Shown here one piece after another: positions 15,661 through 21,985 of a DNA stretch of 34,017 nt. The DNA comes from Parcubacteria group bacterium GW2011_GWF1_45_5 (GTDB taxonomy: Bacteria > Patescibacteriota > Minisyncoccia > UBA6257 > Brennerbacteraceae): assembly GCA_001001795.1 (NCBI GenBank), contig LCLB01000003.1:1-34017 (forward strand), in the 5' to 3' direction. The notes under the pieces are model-generated. The model was not told the origin of the DNA, searched no databases, and was given only the letters and a program-made list of their open reading frames with translations. The position numbers and the translations under genes are program-made. Numbering within the stretch: the first letter of the stretch is position 1; every line of letters starts with the position of its first letter.

Positions 15661-15695
15661 TCGCGTTTTGTCATTAAGATTAAGATTATTCTTCT

Positions 15696-16289
15696 ATGTA
15701 TACTGCATCTTTAGAAGATATAAAAAAACTGCGGGAGACGAGCCTGGCTTCTATCGTGTATTGTAAGCAGGCGCTTGAAGAGGCTGGTGGGGATTTTAAT
15801 GAGGCCTTAAAGATCTTGGAGCAAAAAGGCTTGGCAAAAGCAGCTTCAAAATCAGAACGGACCGTTGGAGCGGGTGTAATCGATTCTTATATTCATTACA
15901 ACAAGCAACTAGGGGTTCTTCTTGACATTCGATGTGAAACCGATTTCGTCGCCCGTAATGAGGAGTTTCAGAAATTGGCACACGAGCTTTGTCTGCAAAT
16001 CGCAGCCATGAATCCGTTATGGGTTTCCCGTGCCAATATTCCTGCCGAAGTAATGGAAGAGCGCAGGTTAATGTACGTCAAGGAAGCGTCAGCAGAAGGA
16101 AAGAAACCAGAGGAAATTATCGGGAAAATAGTGAACGGCAAGCTCGAGAGTTTTTTTTCGGAAACCTGTCTGCTTGACCAGGCGTATATCAAAGAGAATG
16201 ACAAGAAAGTGAATGATTTGGTGGCCGGCGCTATTGCAAAGCTCGGAGAAAACATCAAGGTCAATTCATTTGCGAGGCTTTCCTTATGA
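15696..16289 (+). CDS. tsf: Elongation factor Ts, short form
   Basis: 197 residues, similar to the short Thermus form rather than the 283-residue E. coli form. The N-terminal UBA-like domain reads LEDIKKLRETSLASIVYCKQ ALEEAGGDF, and the core contains the signature DIRCETDFVARNEEFQKLAH. It exchanges GDP on EF-Tu. The final ATGA overlaps the next gene start by four bases. Confidence 0.95.
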   Translation: MYTASLEDIKKLRETSLASIVYCKQALEEAGGDFNEALKILEQKGLAKAASKSERTVGAGVIDSYIHYNKQLGVLLDIRCETDFVARNEEFQKLAHELCLQIAAMNPLWVSRANIPAEVMEERRLMYVKEASAEGKKPEEIIGKIVNGKLESFFSETCLLDQAYIKENDKKVNDLVAGAIAKLGENIKVNSFARLSL

Positions 16290-16954
16290 TTATCGGTTTT
16301 ATTTCCATGGGATGCATTCTGCTCGGCGCAGGGGCGGTCTTATTGCTTTTGTCCAAGAAAGCCAAATCGTTATCCGATGATGACATCACGCGTTTGGTAA
16401 AAGATGCGATGTGGTATCGGCGCCTGGAGCGTTGGTGGCACGAGAGGGTCAGAGAAAATCTCGAATCGGGAACCTTCGAGCAACAGATAAGCATTCTATT
16501 GGAGAAAGTATTGCGTCAGGCTCATGTCATGCTTCTGCGTGCCGATAACCGTTTGCATGCGCTTATCCAACGAACCAGGGAAAACAGATCCCAGCATGCC
16601 ATCGATAAGGAGTATTGGGCCACTATTCAGAATTTTTCCCTGGAAAAGAAGATAGAAAAGCTGTTCCACGATATCAAGAAGAATTATCGCCGTGATGCCC
16701 TTGATCCTGTCCATGAAGAACATCTTCTTATTGAAGATGGGATAAGCGATCCGGAGAGGTGGTTTAACCTGATACGCTTCTATATCGCCAAAGATCATGT
16801 TTCCGAAGCGCGGCGCATTATTATTCAGTATTGGCTACAAAACAAGCAAGATGAGAATGTATTTATTCTTCTTGAGGGAGTTTTGGCCCAGATGGAAATA
16901 CAAAAATCAAAAACAGAAACCCCTTCTTCCCAAGGTTCGGGAACCGAACTATAA
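16286..16954 (+). CDS. Uncharacterised membrane-anchored helical protein
   Basis: 222 residues; not recognised. One N-terminal transmembrane helix (residues 2-23, glycine- and leucine-rich with a cysteine at position 10) is followed by a soluble, highly charged, mostly helical cytosolic or periplasmic part. Residues about 150-205 (SDPERWFNLIRFYIAKDHVS and so on to VFILLEGVLAQM) look like paired helices of a TPR-like repeat. The last 18 residues are low-complexity Ser/Thr/Glu. It is translationally coupled to tsf through ATGA, so it is probably expressed with translation genes; no function can be assigned. Confidence 0.7.
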   Translation: MIIGFISMGCILLGAGAVLLLLSKKAKSLSDDDITRLVKDAMWYRRLERWWHERVRENLESGTFEQQISILLEKVLRQAHVMLLRADNRLHALIQRTRENRSQHAIDKEYWATIQNFSLEKKIEKLFHDIKKNYRRDALDPVHEEHLLIEDGISDPERWFNLIRFYIAKDHVSEARRIIIQYWLQNKQDENVFILLEGVLAQMEIQKSKTETPSSQGSGTEL

Positions 16955-16961
16955 TGTGAGG

Positions 16962-16970
16962 TGGTAAAAT
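16962..16970 (+). promoter_or_regulatory. Extended -10 promoter before the tRNA-Thr locus
   Basis: TGGTAAAAT, an extended -10 with TAAAAT at 16965-16970, would start transcription about 16977-16978, exactly at the first base of a tRNA 5'-end-like fragment. There is no good -35. It could drive the tRNA-Thr at 17021. Confidence 0.45.
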
Positions 16971-16977
16971 TAATTAT

Positions 16978-16996
16978 GCCAGAGCAGCTCAATGGC
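16978..16996 (+). pseudogene. 5' fragment of a decayed tRNA gene
   Basis: GCCAGAG (acceptor 5' strand) is followed by CA and GCTC, the 5' side of a D-arm, then AATGGC. The expected closing GAGC of the D-stem is missing and a palindrome (16993-17010) begins instead. The acceptor strand is complementary to CTCTGGC at 17228-17234, so the two ends look like one tRNA split by about 210 bp of other sequence. Confidence 0.55.
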
Positions 16997-17010
16997 GGAC
17001 TTGCCCGCCA
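16993..17010. repeat. GC-rich palindrome (TGGCGG/CCGCCA)
   Basis: A 6-bp perfect stem TGGCGG (16993-16998) and CCGCCA (17005-17010) with a 6-base loop. It resembles the other GGCGG/CCGCC palindromes nearby and sits exactly where the fragmentary tRNA loses its homology. Confidence 0.55.
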
Positions 17011-17020
17011 GTCGCCCAGT

Positions 17021-17092
17021 GCCGAGGTAGCTCAGTGGTAGAGCAACTGTTTTGTAAACAGTAGGTCGTGGGTTCGAATCCCTCCCTCGGCT
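17021..17092 (+). tRNA. tRNA-Thr (anticodon UGU)
   Basis: Cloverleaf folded by eye: acceptor GCCGAGG/CCTCGGC with discriminator T, D-stem GCTC/GAGC, anticodon stem ACTGT/ACAGT with loop TTTGTAA (anticodon TGT at 17053-17055), variable AGGTC, T-arm GTGGG-TTCGAAT-CCCTC with one T-T mismatch. The 3' CCA is not encoded (sequence continues CAT). The acceptor stem is identical to that of the tRNA-Tyr downstream. Confidence 0.95.
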
Positions 17093-17100
17093 CATCGGTA

Positions 17101-17150
17101 TTTCTAACAGGGTAAATGGGTCGTCGGTCCGAGTCCGACTATCGGCTTCA
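17101..17150 (+). pseudogene. 3' half of a decayed tRNA gene (tRNA-Arg(UCU)-like)
   Basis: An anticodon-loop-like TTTCTAA (17101-17107) is followed by a perfectly paired T-arm GTCGG-TCCGAGT-CCGAC (17123-17139), an acceptor 3' strand TATCGGC (17140-17146) and TTCA. The T-loop has C at position 55. No matching 5' GCCGATA or anticodon 5' stem exists upstream, so it cannot fold as a whole tRNA. The amino-acid identity is a guess from the loop. Confidence 0.5.
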
Positions 17151-17152
17151 GA

Positions 17153-17204
17153 CGCTTGGCAGGCGGGGCAGCGTTTTCCGCCAAAGGCGGATAAATTCCA
17201 AGCG
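17153..17204. repeat. Nested GC-rich palindrome
   Basis: Outer arms CGCTTGG (17153-17159) and CCAAGCG (17198-17204) are exact complements and enclose a second perfect hairpin TCCGCC-AAA-GGCGGA (17177-17191). The element separates the two tRNA 3' fragments. Short palindromes of this kind are often scattered in CPR genomes. Confidence 0.6.
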
Positions 17205-17205
17205 A

Positions 17206-17239
17206 AGGTTGGGGGGTCGACTCCTCTCTCTGGCTCCCC
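17206..17239 (+). pseudogene. 3' fragment of a decayed tRNA gene (tRNA-Thr-like)
   Basis: Variable loop AGGTT, T-stem GGGGG (17211-17215) paired with CCTCT (17223-17227, two G-U pairs), T-loop GTCGACT with G at position 54, acceptor strand CTCTGGC (17228-17234), discriminator T and CCCC in place of CCA. The acceptor strand matches the 5' fragment GCCAGAG at 16978. Confidence 0.5.
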
Positions 17240-17245
17240 TTAATA

Positions 17246-17274
17246 TTGTTTAGCTGAAGTTTTCTTGCTATTCT
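17246..17274 (+). promoter_or_regulatory. Promoter of tRNA-Tyr
   Basis: TTGTTT at 17246-17251 and TATTCT at 17269-17274 with 17-bp spacing; TG at 17266-17267 makes it an extended -10 (TGCTATTCT). The predicted start (about 17281) is a few bases before the mature tRNA 5' end at 17284. Confidence 0.6.
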
Positions 17275-17283
17275 GATTGTATT

Positions 17284-17370
17284 GCCGAGGTGGCGGAGTG
17301 GTCAATCGCACCTGTCTGTAAAACAGGGGCCCATGCGGCTGCGAAGGTTCGAACCCTTCCCTCGGCACCA
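17284..17370 (+). tRNA. tRNA-Tyr (anticodon GUA), class II, CCA encoded
   Basis: Acceptor GCCGAGG/CCTCGGC, discriminator A and encoded CCA (17368-17370). The anticodon stem CCTGT/ACAGG encloses loop CTGTAAA with anticodon GTA. A long variable arm follows (bacterial tyrosine tRNAs are class II), then the T-arm GAAGG-TTCGAAC-CCTTC (17343-17359). Unlike the tRNA-Thr upstream, the CCA end is encoded. Confidence 0.95.
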
Positions 17371-17384
17371 GTAAGGAATTTGCA

Positions 17385-17495
17385 AGATGTTTCGGTTCGT
17401 CTCGCTTCGCTCGGCGACCAAATTGTATTGAATTTTGGGGGTAAAAATGAATTGGCGATTCTGCATTTTGGGGGAAGAAAATTTTTTAATCATTT
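17385..17495. other. Intergenic stretch after tRNA-Tyr with imperfect GC palindrome
   Basis: An imperfect palindrome around 17400-17421 (GTCTCGC ... GGCGAC) is followed by AT-rich sequence with two similar segments ATTTTGGGGG at about 17432-17441 and 17465-17474. No gene is seen. It marks the change from moderate GC to the AT-rich unknown gene. Confidence 0.4.
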
Positions 17496-18125
17496 ATGAA
17501 ACTTAAATTTATTATTGATAAAAATTATGAAAAGCAATTTGTTAAAGACAAAAAGATTTGGCAATATATTGACGAGCAACACAAAACTTCTTTGAAATTT
17601 ATTGAATTGACCAAGAGTCTTTATCAAAAATCCTGGGACGAAATTAACGATGAATTTTCTGATTACATAGAAAAGACAACTGGCTATAAATGGTTTTACG
17701 ATACTTATGAATGTGTGGTGTCCGTGGTCCATAGCGGAATTTCTAACTGGGGTAGTGCGCCAAAAATTATTCGCGGTTGGAAAGAAAATCCCTATTCTAT
17801 GCGAAGAATTACCGCTCACGAATTGATACTTTCTCATTATTTTGAAATTCATAAAAGATATTATAAAGATTCGAAACTCACCGATGGACAAATTTGGGCA
17901 TTAGCAGAAATTGCAGCGTTCGCATTAACTTCTTTAACCCCAACCGTAAAAAATTTTTGGCCCTGGAATACGGAATACTACACAAACCATAACTATCCTC
18001 ATATCGTAAATCTCCAGAATGAACTAAAAACCATTTTCTTATCAACGAAAAACTTCGATGATTATATTAATAAAGGAATATCATTGGTTAAGAAATATCC
18101 CAATATGAGTCCGGACCAAAAATGA
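17496..18125 (+). CDS. Uncharacterised protein, AT-rich gene
   Basis: 209 residues; not recognised. It is soluble, rich in Lys, Ile, Tyr and Trp, with no signal peptide. A cluster H108-E109, H114 and H119 (within AHELILSHYFEIH) and an acidic residue at E138 recall a metal site, but spacing does not fit HExxH zincins. Base composition is clearly more AT-rich, with A/T-ending codons preferred, than in all genes to its left, and it lies just after a tRNA gene and between GC-rich palindromes. That setting suggests horizontal gain; the function is open. The start ATG 17496 has no Shine-Dalgarno sequence. Confidence 0.75.
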   Translation: MKLKFIIDKNYEKQFVKDKKIWQYIDEQHKTSLKFIELTKSLYQKSWDEINDEFSDYIEKTTGYKWFYDTYECVVSVVHSGISNWGSAPKIIRGWKENPYSMRRITAHELILSHYFEIHKRYYKDSKLTDGQIWALAEIAAFALTSLTPTVKNFWPWNTEYYTNHNYPHIVNLQNELKTIFLSTKNFDDYINKGISLVKKYPNMSPDQK

Positions 18126-18162
18126 ATTTGCCGCCAAAGAAAAACTTGAAATTGTCAGCGGT

Positions 18163-18222
18163 GCGGCTTCGCCGCCTTTCCGAATTTTCGCGGGGGGAAT
18201 TCCTCGCCGCCGCAGGCGGCGA
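18163..18222. repeat. Pair of GC-rich palindromes
   Basis: Two hairpins: GCGGC-TTC-GCCGC (18163-18175) and TCGCCGCC-GCA-GGCGGCGA (18204-18222, 8-bp perfect stem), with GGAATTCC between them. The 130-bp gap 18126-18255 contains no coding frame of note. The hairpins could serve as the terminator of the AT-rich gene, although no T-tract follows, or be REP-like elements. Confidence 0.6.
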
Positions 18223-18255
18223 AATGCGTTCGAACTATCTTTAAAATACAGCACC

Positions 18256-18489
18256 ATGAAAAATTATGTTTTTTCCGTTCTTGGTTGGTTTGGAGCGGGA
18301 GCAATCCTCTGCGCATTCGGGCTCCTTAATTTTGGAGTTGTCGGAAGCAGGGACACGATTTACCATGTTTTTAATATGCTTGGTGCGCTGGGGGTACTTA
18401 TTGATGCTTTGCACGAAAAAGACTGGCCACCGGCATTTTTAAATATTGTCTGGTTTTTGGTGGCGTTGGTAAGCTTAGCGATAAGGTAA
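18256..18489 (+). CDS. Small membrane protein, CBU_0592-like
   Basis: 77 residues with three predicted transmembrane helices (about 5-25, 38-50, 58-76). The pattern LGWFGAGAILCAFGLLNFG, YHVFNMLGALGVLIDALHEK and AFLNIVWFLVALVSL matches the CBU_0592 membrane-domain family, whose function is unknown. TAAAAT at 18242-18247 ends eight bases before the ATG, so it may be another leaderless transcript, although no -35 is seen. Confidence 0.75.
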   Translation: MKNYVFSVLGWFGAGAILCAFGLLNFGVVGSRDTIYHVFNMLGALGVLIDALHEKDWPPAFLNIVWFLVALVSLAIR

Positions 18490-18509
18490 GCAATATAGGG
18501 TTTCTGTAG

Positions 18510-18515
18510 TATAAT
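18510..18515 (+). promoter_or_regulatory. Possible promoter of the polysaccharide cluster
   Basis: A perfect TATAAT at 18510-18515 lies 39 bp before the first glycosyltransferase gene of the cluster. The sequence 17 bp upstream (TAAGCA, 18487-18492) is only a weak -35. Confidence 0.45.
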
Positions 18516-18554
18516 GAGGATTAAGATCAAAGTCCTTATTTTTAAGCTATATTT

Positions 18555-19223
18555 ATGATTTCCGTAGTTATCCCGTGTCATAACGAAGAACAAGGAATCC
18601 AAAAGGTTATTCCGAAGCTTCCCCAGGGCGCCGAAATCATCGTGGTAGACAATAATTGTACCGACACTACCGCTAGCGTGGCCCAAGGGCTCGGAGCACG
18701 GGTAGTCAAAGAAAAAACCCCGGGGTACGGTATAACGATCAGAAAAGGGCTTCAAGAAGCGACAGGGGATATTATCGTGGTTCTCGACGGGGATGGGCAG
18801 TATCCGGCGGAGAGAATCCCCGAGGCAATCTCTTTTCTCGAACAAAAAGCGTTTGATTTTGTTTCCTGCAGCAGGTTTCCTCTTAAACAACCGGATGCCA
18901 TGAGTTTTACCAGGGTTTTAGGTAATAGGCTTTTGACGGTTGCGGCAAATATAATGTTCGGGTTGCGCTTACGGGATTCCCAGTCCGGTATGTGGGTATT
19001 CAAAAAAAAGGTGCTTGAGATGATTCGTTTCGAGAATAGTAGTATGCCGTTTTCCGAAGAAATAAAAATCAAAGTCGCCAAGCATCCGCAGTTGCGTCTC
19101 GGGGAGTATCATATTTCCTATGCACCGCGCGTTGGCGATTCCAGTTTATTTCCTTTGAAGCACGGCTGGCAGAATTTAACTTATTTATTAAAATTGAGGA
19201 CACAATTATGGTTCAAAAAATAA
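18555..19223 (+). CDS. Glycosyltransferase family 2 (DPM1-like)
   Basis: 222 residues, one GT-A domain. Motifs are MISVVIPCHNEEQGI at the N terminus, IIVVDNNCTDTT, TPGYGITIRKGLQEATGDII and the metal-binding VLDGDGQYP (DGD at 78-80). Such enzymes make polyprenyl-phosphate-linked sugars used by membrane GT-C enzymes. The next gene, a GT-C-like membrane protein, overlaps it by 16 bases, so they probably work as a pair: this enzyme makes the lipid-linked donor and the neighbour uses it outside the membrane. Confidence 0.87.
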   Translation: MISVVIPCHNEEQGIQKVIPKLPQGAEIIVVDNNCTDTTASVAQGLGARVVKEKTPGYGITIRKGLQEATGDIIVVLDGDGQYPAERIPEAISFLEQKAFDFVSCSRFPLKQPDAMSFTRVLGNRLLTVAANIMFGLRLRDSQSGMWVFKKKVLEMIRFENSSMPFSEEIKIKVAKHPQLRLGEYHISYAPRVGDSSLFPLKHGWQNLTYLLKLRTQLWFKK

Positions 19224-20725
19224 GCGCAAAGGGAATGCCTAGTTTTTTCGTTCGTCACCAGGCCATTATATTAGGCGTTGTGGTTATCGCGCTTTACGTT
19301 TTTCTTGGATGGCAGCATATTCATGATCCCTTTATTCATGTCAGTGAAGATACTAACGGATCGAACGGCATGGCGGCCTATAACTGGTACCGTTTTGGAA
19401 TTAAGGACCTTAAGGGTGGGCTCGTGGTGCATTGGTTGCCCGAACAGGACTTCCTGAACGGGAAGATTGTTTATTACGCCGACCATCCGTCGGGATTTTT
19501 GCTGCCGACTTATTTTGCCTACAAACTTTTCGGAATTCACGAATGGACAACCCGCGTGGGACCATTAAGTCTCGTGGTGCTTGGTTTGATTCTGTTTTAC
19601 GGGGCGCTCTTAAAAATCTTTCAGGATCCCGCGAAAGCGTTTTTAAGTATTCTTGGTTTTGTTTTGTTGCCCGGATCGGTCTACTACGGCAAACACCTGG
19701 ACATGCAGTCGCCGGCGTTAGGTTGGGCTTTAATCACATTCTCCTTATTTATTTTTTACTACTATCGGCAAAATCGTACTCATTTAGCCGCCTTTCTTAT
19801 TTCTGCAATTATCGGTTGTTTCGTAGCGTGGCATTATTACTTTATTCTGCTGGGGATCTGGCTCGTCGTACTCTTCGGTAAGTTCGGTAAAACAATAATC
19901 CATCGTAAAGCCATCCTTATCGGTCTACCGATTATCGTCACAACAGGTTTTCTTGTAAACCTCTTGCACATTTATACTTTGGGAGGATGGGAGGCTCTCC
20001 AAACGCTTCGTGGTTCGTTTTTCAATCGTTCGGGCGGAATCTTTATTTTTGCTTCTAAATGGTATAAGGATGTGTGGTCCCGTTTCGATCTTAATGTTAC
20101 CTGGTACTGGATGCTTGCGGCGTGCGCAGGCGGTATTGTGTTTATCCGGAACCAAGTACGCGCCATAGAAAAAGAACTTTTGGCGCCGATCTGGATTATG
20201 CCCGTAGGAGTTATTTTGGTATTCCAAAGTTGGTCCACTCACCCGTTTGGTCCTATTTATTTTTTGCCGATTATCGGGGTGTTCATAGGGATTTTGTGTT
20301 TTTCACTTTTGAGACGGTTCAGGGTATATGGTGCGGTATTAACCATTATTATTATTGTCGTCGGCGGGATGTTGTCTATACAAAAACTAAACTTTTTTTA
20401 TCAGGATTTTTTGATTTTGTCCCAGGTTGACATTAATCTGTTGACACAGCGGATTGCTCCGTCGATTAAAGACAAGGAGCTGTGCGTGGGACAGAACGAT
20501 TTCGGGCTGTATTACGGAGGGATTATCGGATGGTATATCCATCATCAGCCGCTTTTCTCTCCGCAATGTTTCGAAGAAAACGGAGATGCCCTTGGTTTTG
20601 GTTTGCTTTTTCGGGGTCCCCGCGAATTTTATCAGCAGGAGGCGCAGCGGTTTTTAGGAACCGGATTCAAACTCGATCCCAATGATTGCGCGGGACTGTG
20701 GTGTTTGGTAACCCGTTCTCGATAG
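19208..20725 (+). CDS. Multi-pass GT-C-like glycosyltransferase (GT39/ArnT-like)
   Basis: 505 residues with about ten to twelve transmembrane helices, the first at about residues 19-35. The first outer loop has an acidic site, HVSEDTNGSNGMAAYNWYRF (E47, D48), as in GT-C enzymes that use polyprenyl-phosphate sugars, followed by YYADHPSGFLLPTYFAYKLF. A C-terminal domain of about 120 residues with several cysteines (CVGQND, FSPQCFEE, NDCAGLWC) is probably extracytoplasmic. Family assignment rests on topology and the loop motif. Confidence 0.7.
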   Translation: MVQKISAKGMPSFFVRHQAIILGVVVIALYVFLGWQHIHDPFIHVSEDTNGSNGMAAYNWYRFGIKDLKGGLVVHWLPEQDFLNGKIVYYADHPSGFLLPTYFAYKLFGIHEWTTRVGPLSLVVLGLILFYGALLKIFQDPAKAFLSILGFVLLPGSVYYGKHLDMQSPALGWALITFSLFIFYYYRQNRTHLAAFLISAIIGCFVAWHYYFILLGIWLVVLFGKFGKTIIHRKAILIGLPIIVTTGFLVNLLHIYTLGGWEALQTLRGSFFNRSGGIFIFASKWYKDVWSRFDLNVTWYWMLAACAGGIVFIRNQVRAIEKELLAPIWIMPVGVILVFQSWSTHPFGPIYFLPIIGVFIGILCFSLLRRFRVYGAVLTIIIIVVGGMLSIQKLNFFYQDFLILSQVDINLLTQRIAPSIKDKELCVGQNDFGLYYGGIIGWYIHHQPLFSPQCFEENGDALGFGLLFRGPREFYQQEAQRFLGTGFKLDPNDCAGLWCLVTRSR

Positions 20726-20731
20726 GATTGT

Positions 20732-21985
20732 ATGTTGAATTTTAGGTCACTTTTATTTTTCAATCTTCACCCCCGCCAGACGGTCATAAAGAATGCAGTA
20801 TGGCTTGGTCTGGCGCAAGTATTGAGCAAGTTGCTTAAACTCGTTTTGGTTATCGTTTCGGCACGGCTTCTGGGACCCCGCGGCTTCGGCACCTTTAACT
20901 ACGTGCTCTCCATTATGTCCGTATACTTTATTTTTTCTGATTGGGGTATTAACACTTTAATTGTCAGGGATTATCAACAGAAGCCCGATATAGCGCGCTA
21001 TATAAACAGCGGTGCCGTCTTAAAAACCATACTCGCTTCGATTGGATTTATCGTGGCATCTATAGGAGTATGGGTTTTCGAGAATCAAGAATTTCGCGCA
21101 ATAGGAATAGTGCTGGCATTTTATCTTTTGTTCGAAAATATTCGTGAGTTCTCCGCAACATTTTTCCGGGCGACGCAAAAAATGGAAAAAGAATTTCTCG
21201 TTATTTGCGTGGAACTTGCGAGCACCACTATTATCGGTGTCGGACTGCTTTTTATTTATCAACACGTGCTTTCTTTGGCGTATGCCTATGCCCTAGGGGC
21301 TGCCATAAGCGTCGTGGTCGGGATATTCGTAGTGAGGCGGTCATTCGCCATCAAGTGGGAATATGATCTCGAAACCGTGCGTTATTTCCTGATTCAAGGG
21401 ATGCCCTTGGTATTGTTTGGGTTGCTTGGATTCGTGTTTTTCTCAACTGATCAGATTATTCTGGGGCATTTCCGTGGCACCGAAGAGGTGGGCTATTACA
21501 GTATCGCGAGCAAAATCGTGTACTTTGCGATTTTATTACCGACCATTGTTGTCGGCGCTCTGTCGCCGTATATTTCCGGTCGCGTCGGTGACCGCGCTTT
21601 AATGAAGAGAATTTTCGATAAAATTACCGGTGGGCTGATTCTTCTTGGGGTTGCCACGGCGGGGCTAGGGACAACTCTCTCTTTTCTTATTCCGATTTTG
21701 TTCGGCGTGCAATATGCTCCTGCTATTCCGTTATTCAATATTTTGATTTGGGTTTTGGTAAGCATGTTTCCGACAGCCCTGCTTGATACCATACTGGTTT
21801 CCCACCATAAACAATGGCAGGATTTTTGGGCAACCGCGTTGTGCGCCGTCATAAATCTCTTTTTGGCCCTTGCTCTTGTCAGGACGCATGGCGCATGGGG
21901 GGTCATTGTTGCCACCATGGTGGCGCAAAGTTTTAATTTTCTTTTGACCTTTTTATTGAGCCGTAAAGTCATATACGCTTCATGA
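20732..21985 (+). CDS. Wzx-like polysaccharide flippase (MOP superfamily)
   Basis: 417 residues, about 12 transmembrane helices. The start of the fold shows KNAVWLGLAQVLSKLLKLVL and the MOP signature SARLLGPRGFGTFNYVLSIM; FFSTDQIILGHFRGTEEVGY in the middle is the usual start of the second half. It would move lipid-linked oligosaccharide units across the membrane. It overlaps the next gene by four bases (ATGA). Confidence 0.92.
   Translation: MLNFRSLLFFNLHPRQTVIKNAVWLGLAQVLSKLLKLVLVIVSARLLGPRGFGTFNYVLSIMSVYFIFSDWGINTLIVRDYQQKPDIARYINSGAVLKTILASIGFIVASIGVWVFENQEFRAIGIVLAFYLLFENIREFSATFFRATQKMEKEFLVICVELASTTIIGVGLLFIYQHVLSLAYAYALGAAISVVVGIFVVRRSFAIKWEYDLETVRYFLIQGMPLVLFGLLGFVFFSTDQIILGHFRGTEEVGYYSIASKIVYFAILLPTIVVGALSPYISGRVGDRALMKRIFDKITGGLILLGVATAGLGTTLSFLIPILFGVQYAPAIPLFNILIWVLVSMFPTALLDTILVSHHKQWQDFWATALCAVINLFLALALVRTHGAWGVIVATMVAQSFNFLLTFLLSRKVIYAS

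Noticed and set aside
16978-17239. A tRNA with a very long intron
   Set aside because: The 5' fragment loses D-arm pairing before any intron position, the interior holds a complete other tRNA, and no anticodon stem can be formed from the outer pieces.
17432-17474. Direct repeat ATTTTGGGGG as a transposon end
   Set aside because: The two copies are short, close together and not linked to inverted ends or a transposase; low-complexity sequence explains them.
17290-17499. Open frame of 69 codons starting inside tRNA-Tyr
   Set aside because: It reads through the tRNA gene and GC palindrome and has no recognisable protein character.
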